This document shows positions 1-10,553 of a stretch of 64,000 nucleotides of DNA, piece by piece; position 1 is the first letter of the stretch, and the number at the start of each line of letters is the position of its first letter. The stretch is from Agrostemma githago (taxonomy: Eukaryota; Streptophyta; Magnoliopsida; Caryophyllales; Caryophyllaceae). The notes beneath the pieces were generated by a model, which was not told the DNA's origin, made no database searches, and saw only the letters and a program-made list of their open reading frames with translations. The position numbers were made by a program, and so were the translations under genes. The stretch spans positions 35,401,424-35,465,423 of the forward strand of contig OY288244.1 in the NCBI GenBank assembly GCA_958450325.1. Reading direction: 5' to 3'.

Positions 1-26
1 ACTTGTAAAATTTGGATTTTGAAAAT

Positions 27-57
27 GACTCTCGATGTAGTCACATCATCGAGAATC
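27..57 (-). other. Conserved hairpin H1 in C1 3' non-coding region
   Basis: An 11-bp inverted repeat (27-37 with 47-57) encloses a 9-base loop. In the minus-strand transcript the stem is complete if one G-U pair is allowed. The same hairpin occurs at 41152-41182 and 54064-54094. Confidence 0.7.
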
Positions 58-468
58 GGGAGCAACCAAAACCAAGGCCTCGAAGGCCACCAAGACAAAG
101 GGGAAGGGGAGAAACAAGGGGTAAACAAGCAATAAAAAACAGAAAAGAAAGGATAGTTGCCATACCGACCGGTTAGCAACTCACTCTCTCCATCGTCTCA
201 ATGATCAATATAGGTACTTGCTTGTTGTCGTCATTGTCATCCTTCTTCAAGCTTGATAGAACCGCACGGTAGAGGTAGTAATGGTTCGAGGGGGTGGAAT
301 TTGATGTGAATATCGGTCTAAAGTGAGGAGGAAATGAGGTTAAGGTATGTAAATGAGGTACATGGGTGGTATGGTATGAGAAAGGATGGTAGGGAGGTTG
401 GGTGTGGGTATATAATGGTTGGGTGGGCTTGAATGTCGAAGAAGAGGCACCAAAAAGGAGTAGGGGAT

Positions 469-639
469 CATCCCGGTCGGAAAGGGTGGTCCCGGTCGGG
501 ATGACATACCCGTCCCGGTCGGGAAGCGCCCGTCCCGATCGGGATGACCCTCCAGTGGACTCGAATTTTGGCACCCTCATTCCGATCGGGACGGCCCCAT
601 CCCGGTCGGGACGATACACCCTTCCCGGTCGGGAAGGGT
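469..639. repeat. Array of CCCGRTCGGG near-palindromes downstream of the C1 frame
   Basis: About seven copies of the motif TCCCGGTCGGGA or TCCCGATCGGGA lie in 170 bases, separated by 5-35 bases of dissimilar sequence. TCCCGATCGGGA is a perfect 12-bp palindrome. Equivalent arrays sit at the same place in C2 (41602-41769) and C3 (54512-54698). Confidence 0.9.
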
Positions 640-946
640 CTTCATGACTCCCATGACCCCAAAAACCGACTCCCTTACTCACGATCCAAGCTCTATCACT
701 AACCACTCCTTTCTAGGAGTCACCTTCACTTCACCTATCACAATAAACTCAAAGTACACATCAAATTCACTCCCTCACAACGCTCATCAACAATCCAATA
801 TTACAAGAATATCACAAAACTAACAAAATCAAGAGAAAATAAAACACACAAATACAAGCACAAGTACTCTAAAGAGGAGAGGAGGGGGATATACAACATG
901 ACGGTTCTTTAGGAACTCCGTCAAACCGAGGATGGTGGACTCTTCT

Positions 947-2319
947 TCAACCGTAGCCCTCAAGGGAGTGGAGGAGCAAGTCGAACGCGCTACCGACATC
1001 ATAATGTAGGCCCAAGAAGCGCTCGAGCCTAGCCAACCTCCACGGCCTCCAAGGTGGAGGCAAGAAGTAGGAGTCCCAAGACCCAACGTCATCATTCATG
1101 TCATCTCCGGGGTATATCCATCCTACGAGCTTAACCGACCTCTTCCTCCCTAGGCATCGCCTCCAATCACAAGCAAGCTTCATCTCCAAGAAACAAGGCA
1201 CAAAAAGCGATTTTGGCCTTATCTCCTCAATGCACACCCCCACACTTTCCTCAAGTTGTGGTTTCCCATCTTCATCACTAGGCCCCACATCATCTTGGAG
1301 AAGAGGATCGAAACTTCTACCGGCGGTTTCAATCTCCTCCAAGTCATTGCTTGGTTCACTAGCTAGGGGCTCTTGATGCTTATCCACATTCTCGGACAAG
1401 GGCAACTCGAGGCTAACAACTTCACCCAACAACTTCACAAATTCTACCAAACCATCCAAATCACTATCCTCCTCCAATTCCTCACCAATGTTGCCTTCAC
1501 CAAGGGTCATCTCCTCGTTCGTCACTTTTTGGGTAGACGATTGAGGTTCTTCAAAGCAAATCTCTCCTCTAAAGGGAACTACATCGGCGGCTTCATGGTT
1601 AGGTTGCTCCTCTCTCTCAAGTGAGCACCCTTCATCTAATTGCGATGTTCGGGATAAATACATTACGGTTTGAACCGATAACGCATTTAATCGAGCATCA
1701 AACGCCTCGTTTTCCTTCCGATATTGGGCCAAGAATTCATCTTGATCCTTTTGCATTTGGATGGCCATTTCTTCTTGGCTCTTTTGCAATTGAAGAATCG
1801 ATTGATACAACTCCAAGTTCGACGATTGGTGGTCATTGGGGTCTTGTAAGGCTCCTTGATAATCTTGATAATCTTTATTAAACATGGTGTCTTGATGATG
1901 CCCAAGGGGTGGGGCATCATATTGTTGGTAGTGGGGTTGAGGTGATTGGTAGTATTGTGGGTCATGGGGTTCATATTGTGGTTGGGGTGGAGGGTAATAT
2001 GGTGGGTTTTGGGGGTATTGGCTTCCATAAGGTGAATCTTGATCGAACATGGTGGGTTCACAATCATAGCTTGAGTAATAGCCACCTTGATCGTAGGATT
2101 GATAGTCATTCGCTTGTTGGTAGCCGTTTTCATAACCTTGAAGATCATACCCGTCTTGATTACCCCAAGAAGCTTGATTATGGTAGGGGACGTCATGTCA
2201 TACCCTTGGTTCATGGAAGAAGAGGAGTAGCTCATATCGGCTCCCGAGTATGTGGAGTTTAGATCAAACCCCATGCTTGCTCGAAAATCGTAGTCCATAC
2301 CCGGTTGGAAACCTCTCAC
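947..2319 (-). pseudogene. Broken gag-position frame of C1
   Basis: Two overlapping minus-strand frames (2319-1687 and 2050-947) belong to one ancestral reading frame; moving between them near 2190 needs a one-base deletion or equivalent. The start at 2319 follows the primer site by about 240 bases. The product has a Tyr/Gln/Pro-rich N-terminal third, a predicted coiled coil (ELYQSILQLQKSQEEM and following), a long acidic stretch, and ends in SAFDLLLHSLEGYG. No capsid domain, zinc knuckle or protease motif is visible. The same plan (Q/Y-rich, coiled coil, acidic, AFDLLL tail) is seen in C2. Function is unknown; it may be a remnant of Gag that still binds or recruits helper particles, which is inference. 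Confidence 0.7.
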
Positions 2320-2557
2320 CCTAGCAACCGTCCGTTAAAGCGGCTCTAAGTCGCAAGAAGAAGATGGTCACCACCTCTAAGCACAAACTGTAGACTAAGA
2401 GCAAACGTGAGAAGCCTAGTGCTTTTTGGGCACTAGACAAGAGAGAAATAAACCACACACACACAAGAAGAAAGGTAACAAAAAAAGAAAAAAAAGAAAA
2501 ACACAAACACAAAGACAAAGTCAAGTAACTAGGAAAACAAAGTCTAAACTAGCACCA

Positions 2558-2575
2558 TCCCCGGCAACGGCGCCA
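2558..2575 (-). other. Primer binding site of C1 (Asp-tRNA type)
   Basis: The minus strand reads TGGCGCCGTTGCCGGGGA, three bases inside the LTR end. This is the site described for Athila elements, complementary to the 3' end of a plant Asp tRNA. It gives the element its orientation. Confidence 0.9.
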
Positions 2576-3537
2576 AATTGATGGTTGGATTTGTCGTGAA
2601 TCCCACCGATCAAATAAATAACCGGCAAAACCTAACTAGGGTAGCTAGGGTAAGTCGGGTCGAATCCACGGGGACGGTAAGAGGCGTCTAGACCAAGGTC
2701 GCCCAAATACTAGACTAAGTCAACGAGCTAAGCTAAGCTAGAGAATGATAGAAGAGGAGAGAGCTAGACTAAGACTAAAGAGAACAAACAAGGAAAACGG
2801 GCTAGGATTAGGTCGGGGTCAAAGGGGTAACAGAATGGTCAAGGAAGAGCTAGAGTGAAGGAGGTAGTAGGGTGATCTAGGTTGGTCCGGGCTCTCTCAA
2901 CTTAGACCGACCTGGAGGTTCCTCATGGAACCCATCCGGCGACACACATGACAAAGAAAGACAAGAAAAACAAGCATTCCAACCTACTTAGTAATTCAAG
3001 CATTTCAACAAACATGTGATATGCATCAACCAAGAGGAAACCCAAATCTTCCACCAATTCCTCCAACAATCCCTTAATCACTCAATTAACACCCTAATCA
3101 CCCTACTAACCCTAGCAAGAACACTACTCTATCATAATCAAACTAATATTAACAAGAACAAGAGAAATCAAAACAAGAAACAAAACATCCATAATGAAAC
3201 TAGTGAAAACAATGAACTAAGAACAATACAACAATCAAAGATGCAAACTTGGATGAATTAAACAAGATAAGGAGTAAAAAGGAAGAGGATTATAACATAC
3301 TAGTTGAAGAGGAAAGATTGAAACTTGCATTAATGAAGAAAACCGAAAACAAATCACCAAGGTTGTCAATCTTGGAGGGATCTTGAAGAATTCCCTTAAT
3401 ACAAGTACTAAACTAAGATTAAGAACTAATTACCGACTAATCTACTCTAATCTAAACTAATCTAACCTAAAGTAGTCTAGGGTTTAGTGAGAAGTGAAGA
3501 ACATAAGCTAAGATGGTGTCTTAATACAAGAAGGGGG

Positions 3538-3548
3538 GTATATATAGG
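3538..3548 (-). promoter_or_regulatory. TATA box of C1 LTR
   Basis: The minus strand reads CTATATATACC, followed by the R/U5 part of the LTR. The position is shared with the C2 and C3 LTRs. The palindrome array begins about 50 bases upstream in transcript direction. Confidence 0.7.
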
Positions 3549-3600
3549 GTTACAAATGGAAGGAAGAAGAAAGAAACAAAGCGCGGCTGGAACTGGAACA

Positions 3601-3742
3601 TTCCCGATCGGGAAAGGGAATCCCGATCGGGAAACTTCAACTTTCCCGATCGGGAATTCTTGGACCCGGTCGGGAATGCTTGTCAGTAGGCGTCTTCTTT
3701 GTGCACCTCATCCCGATCGGGTTTTAGGCCTTCCCGATCGGG
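3601..3742. repeat. U3 palindrome array of C1 LTR
   Basis: Six copies of TTCCCGATCGGGAA or close variants occur in 140 bases directly upstream of the TATA box. Two are perfect 14-bp palindromes. Confidence 0.9.
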
Positions 3743-5890
3743 ATGGGTCTTGTAGGCCTCCAATATGAACTTTTTGGTCCCTCCTTGCTTCTCATGGGCT
3801 TCCCATCGATTCTCGGGACTCGGGATCGGGTCTCGGAGGCTCGGGATTGGGTCCCAAGGTCTCGGGGTCGATTCCAAGGCATCGAATCATCGTTCCTTTA
3901 CTCCGTTGGCTCCAAAATGTGTATGTATAGAGTCGGAATCGCTCCAACTCTTCCAAATCGGTCTCGGGAACCTGAAACAAACTAAAGGAAGCATAAGAAG
4001 CCCCTAAACCGCTCCCAAGGAGCGATTCTACAAGGAAAGTGGGACCAAAACACTACAAAATAGGCACTACAAACCACACTTATCACTAACATACACACCT
4101 GAAGTCATACTTCAATTGATTTGCAGAATTTCTAGACACTTCTAGAAAGCTATCTACCAATGCCATATATTTGTCATTACATTAATGATTGAATCACTAC
4201 ATTAATGATAAATAATTTCGTACCTAATCTAAACTTGCGAACAAGTTTGGGTATGACAACAATTAACTTTCCCTTACTGTAGCTTTAACCAACGTCTTAG
4301 ATTCATTAATCATTATCTCAAGCAATTTTCTTAATGAACTCATAGAACATTAGACTTATTTGTCTTCTTGATACAATGTCCAATAATCTTTTAACATCTC
4401 ATGCTAAAAGGTGAGAAACCTTATTAAGTCACATGTTTTATTCATAATAAAGTAACCCAAACTTAGGACTAATTGAAACGATTTCAATTCCTAATTCTTT
4501 AGGAAAAAGCATCCAAAATTTCCTGATTATCAAGATAATCACTCATCATATGACATGGATTATTGGATCATCTTTAACATTTTCTCACTTAATGGGAATT
4601 GTTCCCTTTTATTGAAACAATTGATTTTGGTACTTATAGTCATCTTCATGACTTTAATTATACAGTCCATACTGTATATTAGCATTGGTTATAATCTGTC
4701 GGAATTATCCTTCACAAGGACAAATTTCGTATCTCTAATTTTGAAAACAATTCTCAAGATACCAATCGACAAGGTTGAACAATTCAAACTCATCTTTAAT
4801 AAATGTGATAAAGGGACTAAATTACAACTACAATTATATGCAAAGTAAAACGATAATTAATATTAATAATCTTAAACAATTTTAAGATAAAATCATGAAA
4901 ACTACCCTCAAGTTCGCATAATATTCCAAGATCCTAAACCTTTTGTCGCTCAAGTGAACTTGGGCTCACTGCTCAAGCTCCAAAAGTAAAGGTAGACAAC
5001 AAACTTGTCAATTACATCTCTATGTAATTCTTGGTTCGTCGGAATTAGTCATCATATGACACCAACTATTGCCTCAAAGCCCAAGTCCGACTTGATAGAA
5101 ATGTTAAGCAAACCAGATTGAACCTGTGGGTAACCGTCACCCACCTACTCAGTCCACACACATCGACAAAGCACCGCTTAGGCAGTCACTTCAACCAATG
5201 GTATGAAATTGTTGTAATGGTCAATTCTGGAAAGGCAATACTTAATATTTGTGCGAGGGATTAAATGCATTATGGGTCCTAAACATGCTCCTAGGTCAAC
5301 TGACAAGACGATCTATCAATTCTAGGCACACAAGTCACAAGTCTCAAACTATAAAAATCATGCATCATATGACATAATAATTCAATTGTTACTAGTGATT
5401 TGTGCATAAACAAGTTAAAAGATCCCGTATTTTGACTTATAATCATATTACAATTCATAATTACTACTATTTGATTTGAACAATTGCACTAATATCTTTC
5501 ATTTTTCCAACTACGAGGAACAATTTCCCACTCGGAAAAATTGAACGGATATACAAAACTCGATTCACAATCGATCTGCAACTCATAATTATCATATAGA
5601 TGAACAATTCATCAAAATCAATTAGGACTCGAGAAACTCTTTTCCCGATCTATTTATGATAATATGATAATTAAAATGCAAAACATTATTTAGCCATTTA
5701 GAAAACTAATTTTTCATTGAATCGGAAAAATAAAGTGTAATCCATGTTTGATTCATAATCAACACACAAACGCAAGAAAATGATTTTTCTTAAAAACGTC
5801 GCTCGACCCGACACCATGTCGTCCGCGTAAATATTGTGTCGACTTGGTCAAATCTATGCCACCCGGGTGATCCCATTCCAAACGGGACAC

Positions 5891-5970
5891 ACCCGTGCCT
5901 ACCGAGTCATACTCGTGCCAACCGAGTCACACCCGTTCCGATCGAGTCACACTCGTGTCGACCGGGTTGA
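5891..5970. repeat. Four 20-bp tandem repeats in D internal region
   Basis: Four units of exactly 20 bp (type ACTCGTGCCAACCGAGTCAC) follow one another, each with two CG dinucleotides and partial dyad symmetry. They sit in otherwise AT-rich DNA about 0.7 kb inside the LTR. Confidence 0.8.
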
Positions 5971-6604
5971 CCTTGTTTCGTTCCGTCTCCACCATAATTA
6001 AAACGGGTCTTGTCTTAAACTTATTAGGACTCATCGTCAACATTAAATTCTAGTAATTTTATGTTCCAAATTTCAATCAAATCTTGACTAATCCAATTAG
6101 TCTCATCATCAACAAAGTAATTTGGGATTATAGTGGGTCAATTTAGGGCAAAATTAAATTAAAAATAATCAATATTAGATCTTAAATTAATTTTACGAGT
6201 CAATATTAGAATTTAACAATTTAAATTCACAAGACAAACCCTAAACATGAACGAAAAATTGATTGACTAGCCGCAAATCCGCAATTCCTCGTACGAACAA
6301 GAATCAATCCAAAACTCAAAAATTAACATCCGTATGTTAAAATCTTAGAGTAATCATTGCTAATTATTATTCAATTATGACATAAGTGATATTTACCTTA
6401 GCAAATAATAAAATCAATATTTTTAGTTTGCAACATATCAACACGTCACAACATCAATGCTAATCACAATTATCATACGAGAAAAATTCACGGGACGAAA
6501 AATATAATCAAATTAATACGCGGGTGGAATCTCTCATAACCAATTATGAGCCATGGATTCACGTCAATCTGATTAATACTACGTAACAAAGGCTCTGATA
6601 CCAC

Positions 6605-7342
6605 TGTAGGGTTACAATCCTTAAACCCAAGGACCTGTTACGAGTATTAACCGAAAAGACAAAAGAAGAGGGATAACAATTATACCTTATTTGCAGCGGA
6701 ACAGCATATTAATATGAAGTATAATAAACCCAAAATATATTTAATCTCCACGGACAGAATAAATAATCTTCACGGACAAGAATAAATAATCTCCACGGAC
6801 AAGAATAAATAATTTCCACGGACAGAATAAAGCACCCCAAACGTGATGCCTCCTTTGGTATCCACACGGGTACGGAACTGCGACGTATATGCTAGTATAA
6901 GGGTTTTGTGAGACGGTCTCACAAAATTCTCTCTCTAATAATATATTAATCAATACTCACAATGGTATATTTGTTTCATCATATGAACCTCCTTATATAG
7001 GAGAGATAGGTTACCTACTTAACCTAGAAGTTATTCTATAACTCCAACTGGTATAATTAGATTATCACAATAACTCTAGTTACCATAACTAGATTATTAC
7101 TATAACTCTAATTACCATAACCCGACAGCACAGCTGAGTCGTATTACTACTGACCCGATATATTAATATACCGATATATTAATAATATCCCGTACACATT
7201 GTGTGTGACCCAATGGGCCCACTTAAGACTACCAGACATATAACTCATTTATATGTCAACCCGACATCGACCTCTAGCAAGGCATATCGGATACATAGAC
7301 TTAAGCGGGTTAATCCGTAGGACAGTGGACATAACTCCTTCA
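6605..7342 (-). repeat. 5' LTR of D with primer site and TATA box
   Basis: The 738-bp LTR runs from TGTAGG (6605) to CCTTCA (7342) on the plus strand. The primer site abuts it at 6591-6603 with one spacer base. A TATA box, CTATATAAGG on the minus strand, lies at 6991-7000. The matching left LTR is outside the window. Confidence 0.65.
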
Positions 7343-7355
7343 GATGATGTGTATA

Positions 7356-8627
7356 ATGTTAATTCTATCCAAGTTCCCCAATCCCCCATGAAAGATAATA
7401 TGATTCATGATGTTGATTTCCATGATTTTGATCCTTGTGAACCATCTCATCCTTCTTTAAACCAACTACCAAATACTTTAATTCAACCTTCCCCCGACTT
7501 TGTGAATGTTAATGCCATTGAGTTGGAATGTGTATTTTTTTGAGGATAATGTGTGTTTGGATGTTCCAAATATTACTCTTTCAATTGAGGACAACATTAA
7601 GGATTTTGATTTGTGTGATTTTGAGGGAGTGTCATTTGATGTCAATTATGAGATTTTGGAGAAAGAATTAAATAAAAGAGAGGATCTTGAGCTTGAGAGG
7701 AAAAATCAAAGGGAAGAGAAGAATACACTTTTTGATGATTCATTGAGTGATAAATATGTGGATAGATGGGATATCGAGGATGATTTATTTGAGAAACCCA
7801 TTTTAGAGAAATTTGAGTTTTTCCCCTATATTGAGGACGAATCCCTTTTACCCATTAATTGTCTTGATCAGATATCTCTTGGCCCTTTGTTTGAGCTTAT
7901 GATTTATGAGGAGGATTGTGATAATTCTTTGAAGCAGATTTGTTTGAGTTTGAACTTGTCTGATTTAGACAACCTTCCTAAAGAAAGCGAGGCAAGTAAG
8001 ATTGATGTTTTGACTGATTTTGAGAGTTCTAACTATTCTCTTCTGCAATTTATACTCAATGATAAGCCTTGGAGGAAATTTGAGAAATTTGGTGTGTATG
8101 TCGTCTTGCCTTACGAGCCGCCTATTAGCAGTCTTACTCTTCTTATATACTATGACCACCTTGTTCAGGATTGGCCCAGCTCGTTTGATATACTAAGACG
8201 ATCCCTAACATTGATTTTATATGATGTCTTATTTGTATCTTGGTGCTACTTATGTTTCTATTTAGCACATGCGCAGGCATTCGATCTACTCCTGCGAGCC
8301 TTGAATTGCTATGAATTTAATACTGATGGTTATGAATCTGATTCTTATCCCCCATTTTTGTCGTTGGTTTGGGGGAAAATTATTTGCAGCATATATATTG
8401 TCAGTACCTTCTCTTATTTCTTTCTTATTTTTTTTATTTACTTTTTTCGTCTTCTTGGTTTATCTTCCTTTACCCGTTATATTTTTGTCCTATCTTATTT
8501 ACTTTGCTTCACAATGAGAACATTGTGTAATTTGGTTTGGGGGGATATTTTGTATTTTGTGTATTTTTCTTTTGGGTGCGTTTTAATTTTAAAAAAATCA
8601 TATTTATTTTTATTTTTTATTTATTGA
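7356..8627 (+). pseudogene. B-family gag-position frame, copy B1 (truncated, frameshifted)
   Basis: This is the 3' three quarters of the frame seen complete at its start in B2 (23050). Two frames (7356-7543 and 7506-8627) are joined by a one-base expansion of a T run near 7533-7541, where B2 has fewer Ts. The protein is acidic with a charged helical segment (KELNKREDLELERKNQ) and carries two related motifs, SSFDILRRSL and QAFDLLLRALNCY; the second matches the tails of the C-family proteins. No protease, reverse transcriptase or zinc knuckle is visible. The frame runs on to 8627 through hydrophobic T-rich sequence that is unlikely to be the true C terminus. Confidence 0.65.
8531..8545 (+). other. 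Internal polypurine-like tract of B1
   Basis: TTTGGTTTGGGGGGAT preceded by GAGAACATTGTGTAA closely resembles the tract that borders the 3' LTR (21386-21402). It is internal, just downstream of the coding part. B2 has the same block at 24714-24728 with the G run interrupted. Confidence 0.55.
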
Positions 8628-8882
8628 TTTTTCGTTCGTTTTTGTATGTTTTTTTTTAAAAAAATTTTGTCTGTTTTAGTATAGAATCGTGTCGACAATG
8701 ATGACATTGCATTTGTCGCATGTTTTTCCCTAGTTCTTTGCTCTTTCTTGTGAATGACACTTATTTTCCGTTATTTGAGTTTAGTATTTCTTGAATCATG
8801 TCGCCGATTATGTTTTGAATGCCAAATGAGTAAATTGCCTTGTTGTCGAGTAAACTACTTATATTGTGAGACTTAGAGCCTT

Positions 8883-8908
8883 AAACTGATGACATACATG
8901 ATCAGTTT
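8883..8908 (+). other. Hairpin in B1 3' non-coding region
   Basis: AAACTGAT (8883-8890) pairs perfectly with ATCAGTTT (8901-8908) around a 10-base loop. The same hairpin is intact in B2 at 25066-25091 or thereabouts. Confidence 0.55.
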
Positions 8909-8922
8909 CATATAGGTTGAGA

Positions 8923-8927
8923 GTAGT
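8923..8927. other. Target site duplication of element A (left)
   Basis: GTAGT here matches GTAGT at 20351-20355. The uninterrupted site is visible in B2 near 25101-25120, which confirms the insertion point. Confidence 0.93.
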
Positions 8928-10288
8928 TGATGGGCCGGATTTAGTCGTAGTTATTACGACGGTTTTTGTGTAGTTTTCTGAGCTTAATCGTGTGTTTTGT
9001 AGTGCGTTTGTGTTATTTTGATACGAGCGTAATACAAGCTTTTCGGAGGATTCTAATCTCGATCGTTAGTTGGGCCAAGAATGAATGACTCATGAAGAAT
9101 TGGAGAGCCCAATAGAAGACACGGAGCGAGGAAGCACGAAAGGAATTGTGAAGGTGAACAGACCGCCAGGCGAGTCGCATGAAGACCAGGCGAGTCGCGC
9201 GGGCGGGCGAGTCGCGCGGGCGGGCGAGTCGCGCGGGCGGGCGAGTCGCGCGGCTTCTATACGACTCGCGTGAAGGCCTGTTTCCGTGACGCGTTTTAGT
9301 TTTATTCCGCCTTAATTTATTATGTTTAGAAGACTTTGTTTTATTTTAGGAAACTTTATATCTTTCTATTTTATTATTATTATTATTAGGAAACTAGTAT
9401 TAGGTTAAGAGGGGGATGGATGATTCATTATTATTCATCATCACTCATTGTTAAGTTCAATTAGAATTGGAGAAGAAAAACCCTAGCATGAAGAACTAAT
9501 TCCATCATCTCGGATTAAGATTTGAAGCTTCTAATTAGTCAATTGTGAGACTTTAACTCTCCTTTATTCTCTCTCTCGAGTATTGTTATCTCTCCGTTCA
9601 TATCTGCATGATTGTTGAATGTTTAGATTAAAATAGCTAATTAATCTTTGCAATTTTCAATCTATTGTTATTCTAGCGATTGAATCTGTAATTGTTCAAA
9701 CCCGTTAGATGAAGTAACGATCTTTGACCTTAATATTGGATGCGTTTCATCATATCTAGGTTATAGAGAGATTTAACTTGTGATTCGAACTAATAATCGC
9801 TTGTTTTATTGGTCGTCCCTTCTATCGTTCTCTATTCGTTAATGCTATTATTGAATAAAACTTAATCGCGTGTATTAGGTTGTTTGATAATTAGGTTATT
9901 TGATTATCGCGTTCCGAGTCAAATAATATTCACGTGAGATTCGGGATTTACTTCCCACGATAGTGTGCTCAAGAGTTAGGAGAAAGTTGTTAGTCTATGA
10001 TCAATTTGATAATTAGTTGTGGAAAATTCTTACCGAGATCGTTTTAATCCTCTGAACTCTTCCATTATTATTATCGATTTCGTTGTTTGCTTAACAGTTA
10101 GTTTTAGTTACTCAACCACCCAAATCACCCCCCCCCCCCCTTCTTAGTTATTAATTTCTAGTTTTAATTCACTTAAATTACTTTGTCTTCTCTGTGGATC
10201 GACCCTTATTTCCCTACACTAGTGTCTTAGGTTTGTGGTTATAAGTGTTTAAATAGTATCTTTGGGAGCATACGACTTCGGCTCACCA
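8928..10288 (+). repeat. 5' LTR of A
   Basis: The LTR is 1361 bp, starts TGATGGGCC and ends CTCACCA. It is 43 bp longer than the 3' LTR; two extra 17-bp units (34 bp), one extra ATT (3 bp) and six extra Cs in a C run explain the whole difference. A likely TATA box (ACTTTATATC) is at 9352-9361. Confidence 0.93.
9190..9262 (+). repeat. 17-bp tandem repeats in A 5' LTR
   Basis: Units of GCGAGTCGCGCGGGCGG start at 9190, 9207 and 9224, with a partial fourth at 9241 followed by CGACTCGCG, which forms an inverted repeat with the last unit. The 3' LTR has only one full and one partial unit (from 19295). The array ends about 90 bases upstream of the TATA box. Confidence 0.9.
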
Positions 10289-10293
10289 AATTT

Positions 10294-10311
10294 TGGCGCC
10301 GTTGCCGGGGA
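10294..10311 (+). other. Primer binding site of A (Asp-tRNA type)
   Basis: TGGCGCCGTTGCCGGGGA lies five bases inside the 5' LTR and is identical to the sites of C1 and C3. Confidence 0.93.
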
Positions 10312-10553
10312 AGGCAATAGTTAATTTTTGTGTTTTATTTTTATTTTAGGTACGCTAGCTTACGCATAATACTCGTTCCACTAACAATCCACTCGAGCCC
10401 TTTGACTCAGAGATTGAACGTTCCATTTTCAGGTGGAGACAAGGTGATAATAGCGAATTGATCTTTTTTCAGCAACCCGAACCCGAAAGCGATCTAGAGT
10501 CTACACCGGATTCTATACCGGAATCTGTACCCGAATCTTTGGACGAAGTAATT

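Larger units (their letters stand above)
1..4085 (-). mobile_element. Non-autonomous Athila-like LTR element C1 (partial, left end outside window)
   Basis: Reading on the minus strand, the element starts with a 5' LTR (4085 down to 2579), an Asp-type primer site (2575-2558), then a broken gag-position frame (2319-947) and 3' non-coding sequence that runs off the window. There is no reverse transcriptase, RNase H or integrase in the visible part. The LTR, the internal palindrome array and the hairpin at 27-57 are all shared with C2 (37440-45131) and C3 (50425-59997), which show how the missing left part should look. The right flank starts CTAAC at 4086, the likely target duplication; its partner is off-window. 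Family membership is secure by comparison inside the window; the Athila assignment rests on the primer site and the gag-pro of C3. Confidence 0.85.
2579..4085 (-). repeat. 5' LTR of C1
   Basis: In element orientation the LTR begins TGATAAGTG at 4085 and ends CCATCA at 2579, about 1507 bp. It aligns by eye over its length with the C2 (1628 bp) and C3 (1570 bp) LTRs, including the block of repeated TCGGGA-type words near 3810-3870. Confidence 0.9.
4086..7342 (-). mobile_element. Partial LTR element D (initiator-Met primer site), split by C1
   Basis: A minus-strand element is recognised by its right-hand LTR (6605-7342) and the primer site at 6591-6603 (minus strand TGGTATCAGAGCC, complementary to initiator Met tRNA). 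The 2.5 kb internal part seen here is AT-rich and holds no convincing reading frame on either strand, so it is a long leader, a non-autonomous derivative or decayed sequence. C1 lies inside it, with CTAAC at 4086-4090 as its probable target site. D in turn interrupts element B1: B1 homology starts immediately after the LTR end at 7342, in a GAT-rich stretch. Copia or gypsy affiliation cannot be decided without pol. Confidence 0.6.

Noticed and set aside
3601..3742. CRISPR-like look of regularly repeated palindromes
   Set aside because: The repeats are only 10-14 bp, the spacing is irregular, the location is inside plant LTRs and there are no cas genes.
4555..4848. 97-residue hydrophobic frame inside element D
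   Set aside because: It is AT-rich with a biased composition, antisense to the element, and has no family resemblance.
10294..10311. tRNA gene at the TGGCGCCGTTGCCGGGGA sites
   Set aside because: Only the complement of the tRNA 3' end is present, directly beside LTR ends; no cloverleaf surrounds it. These are primer sites.
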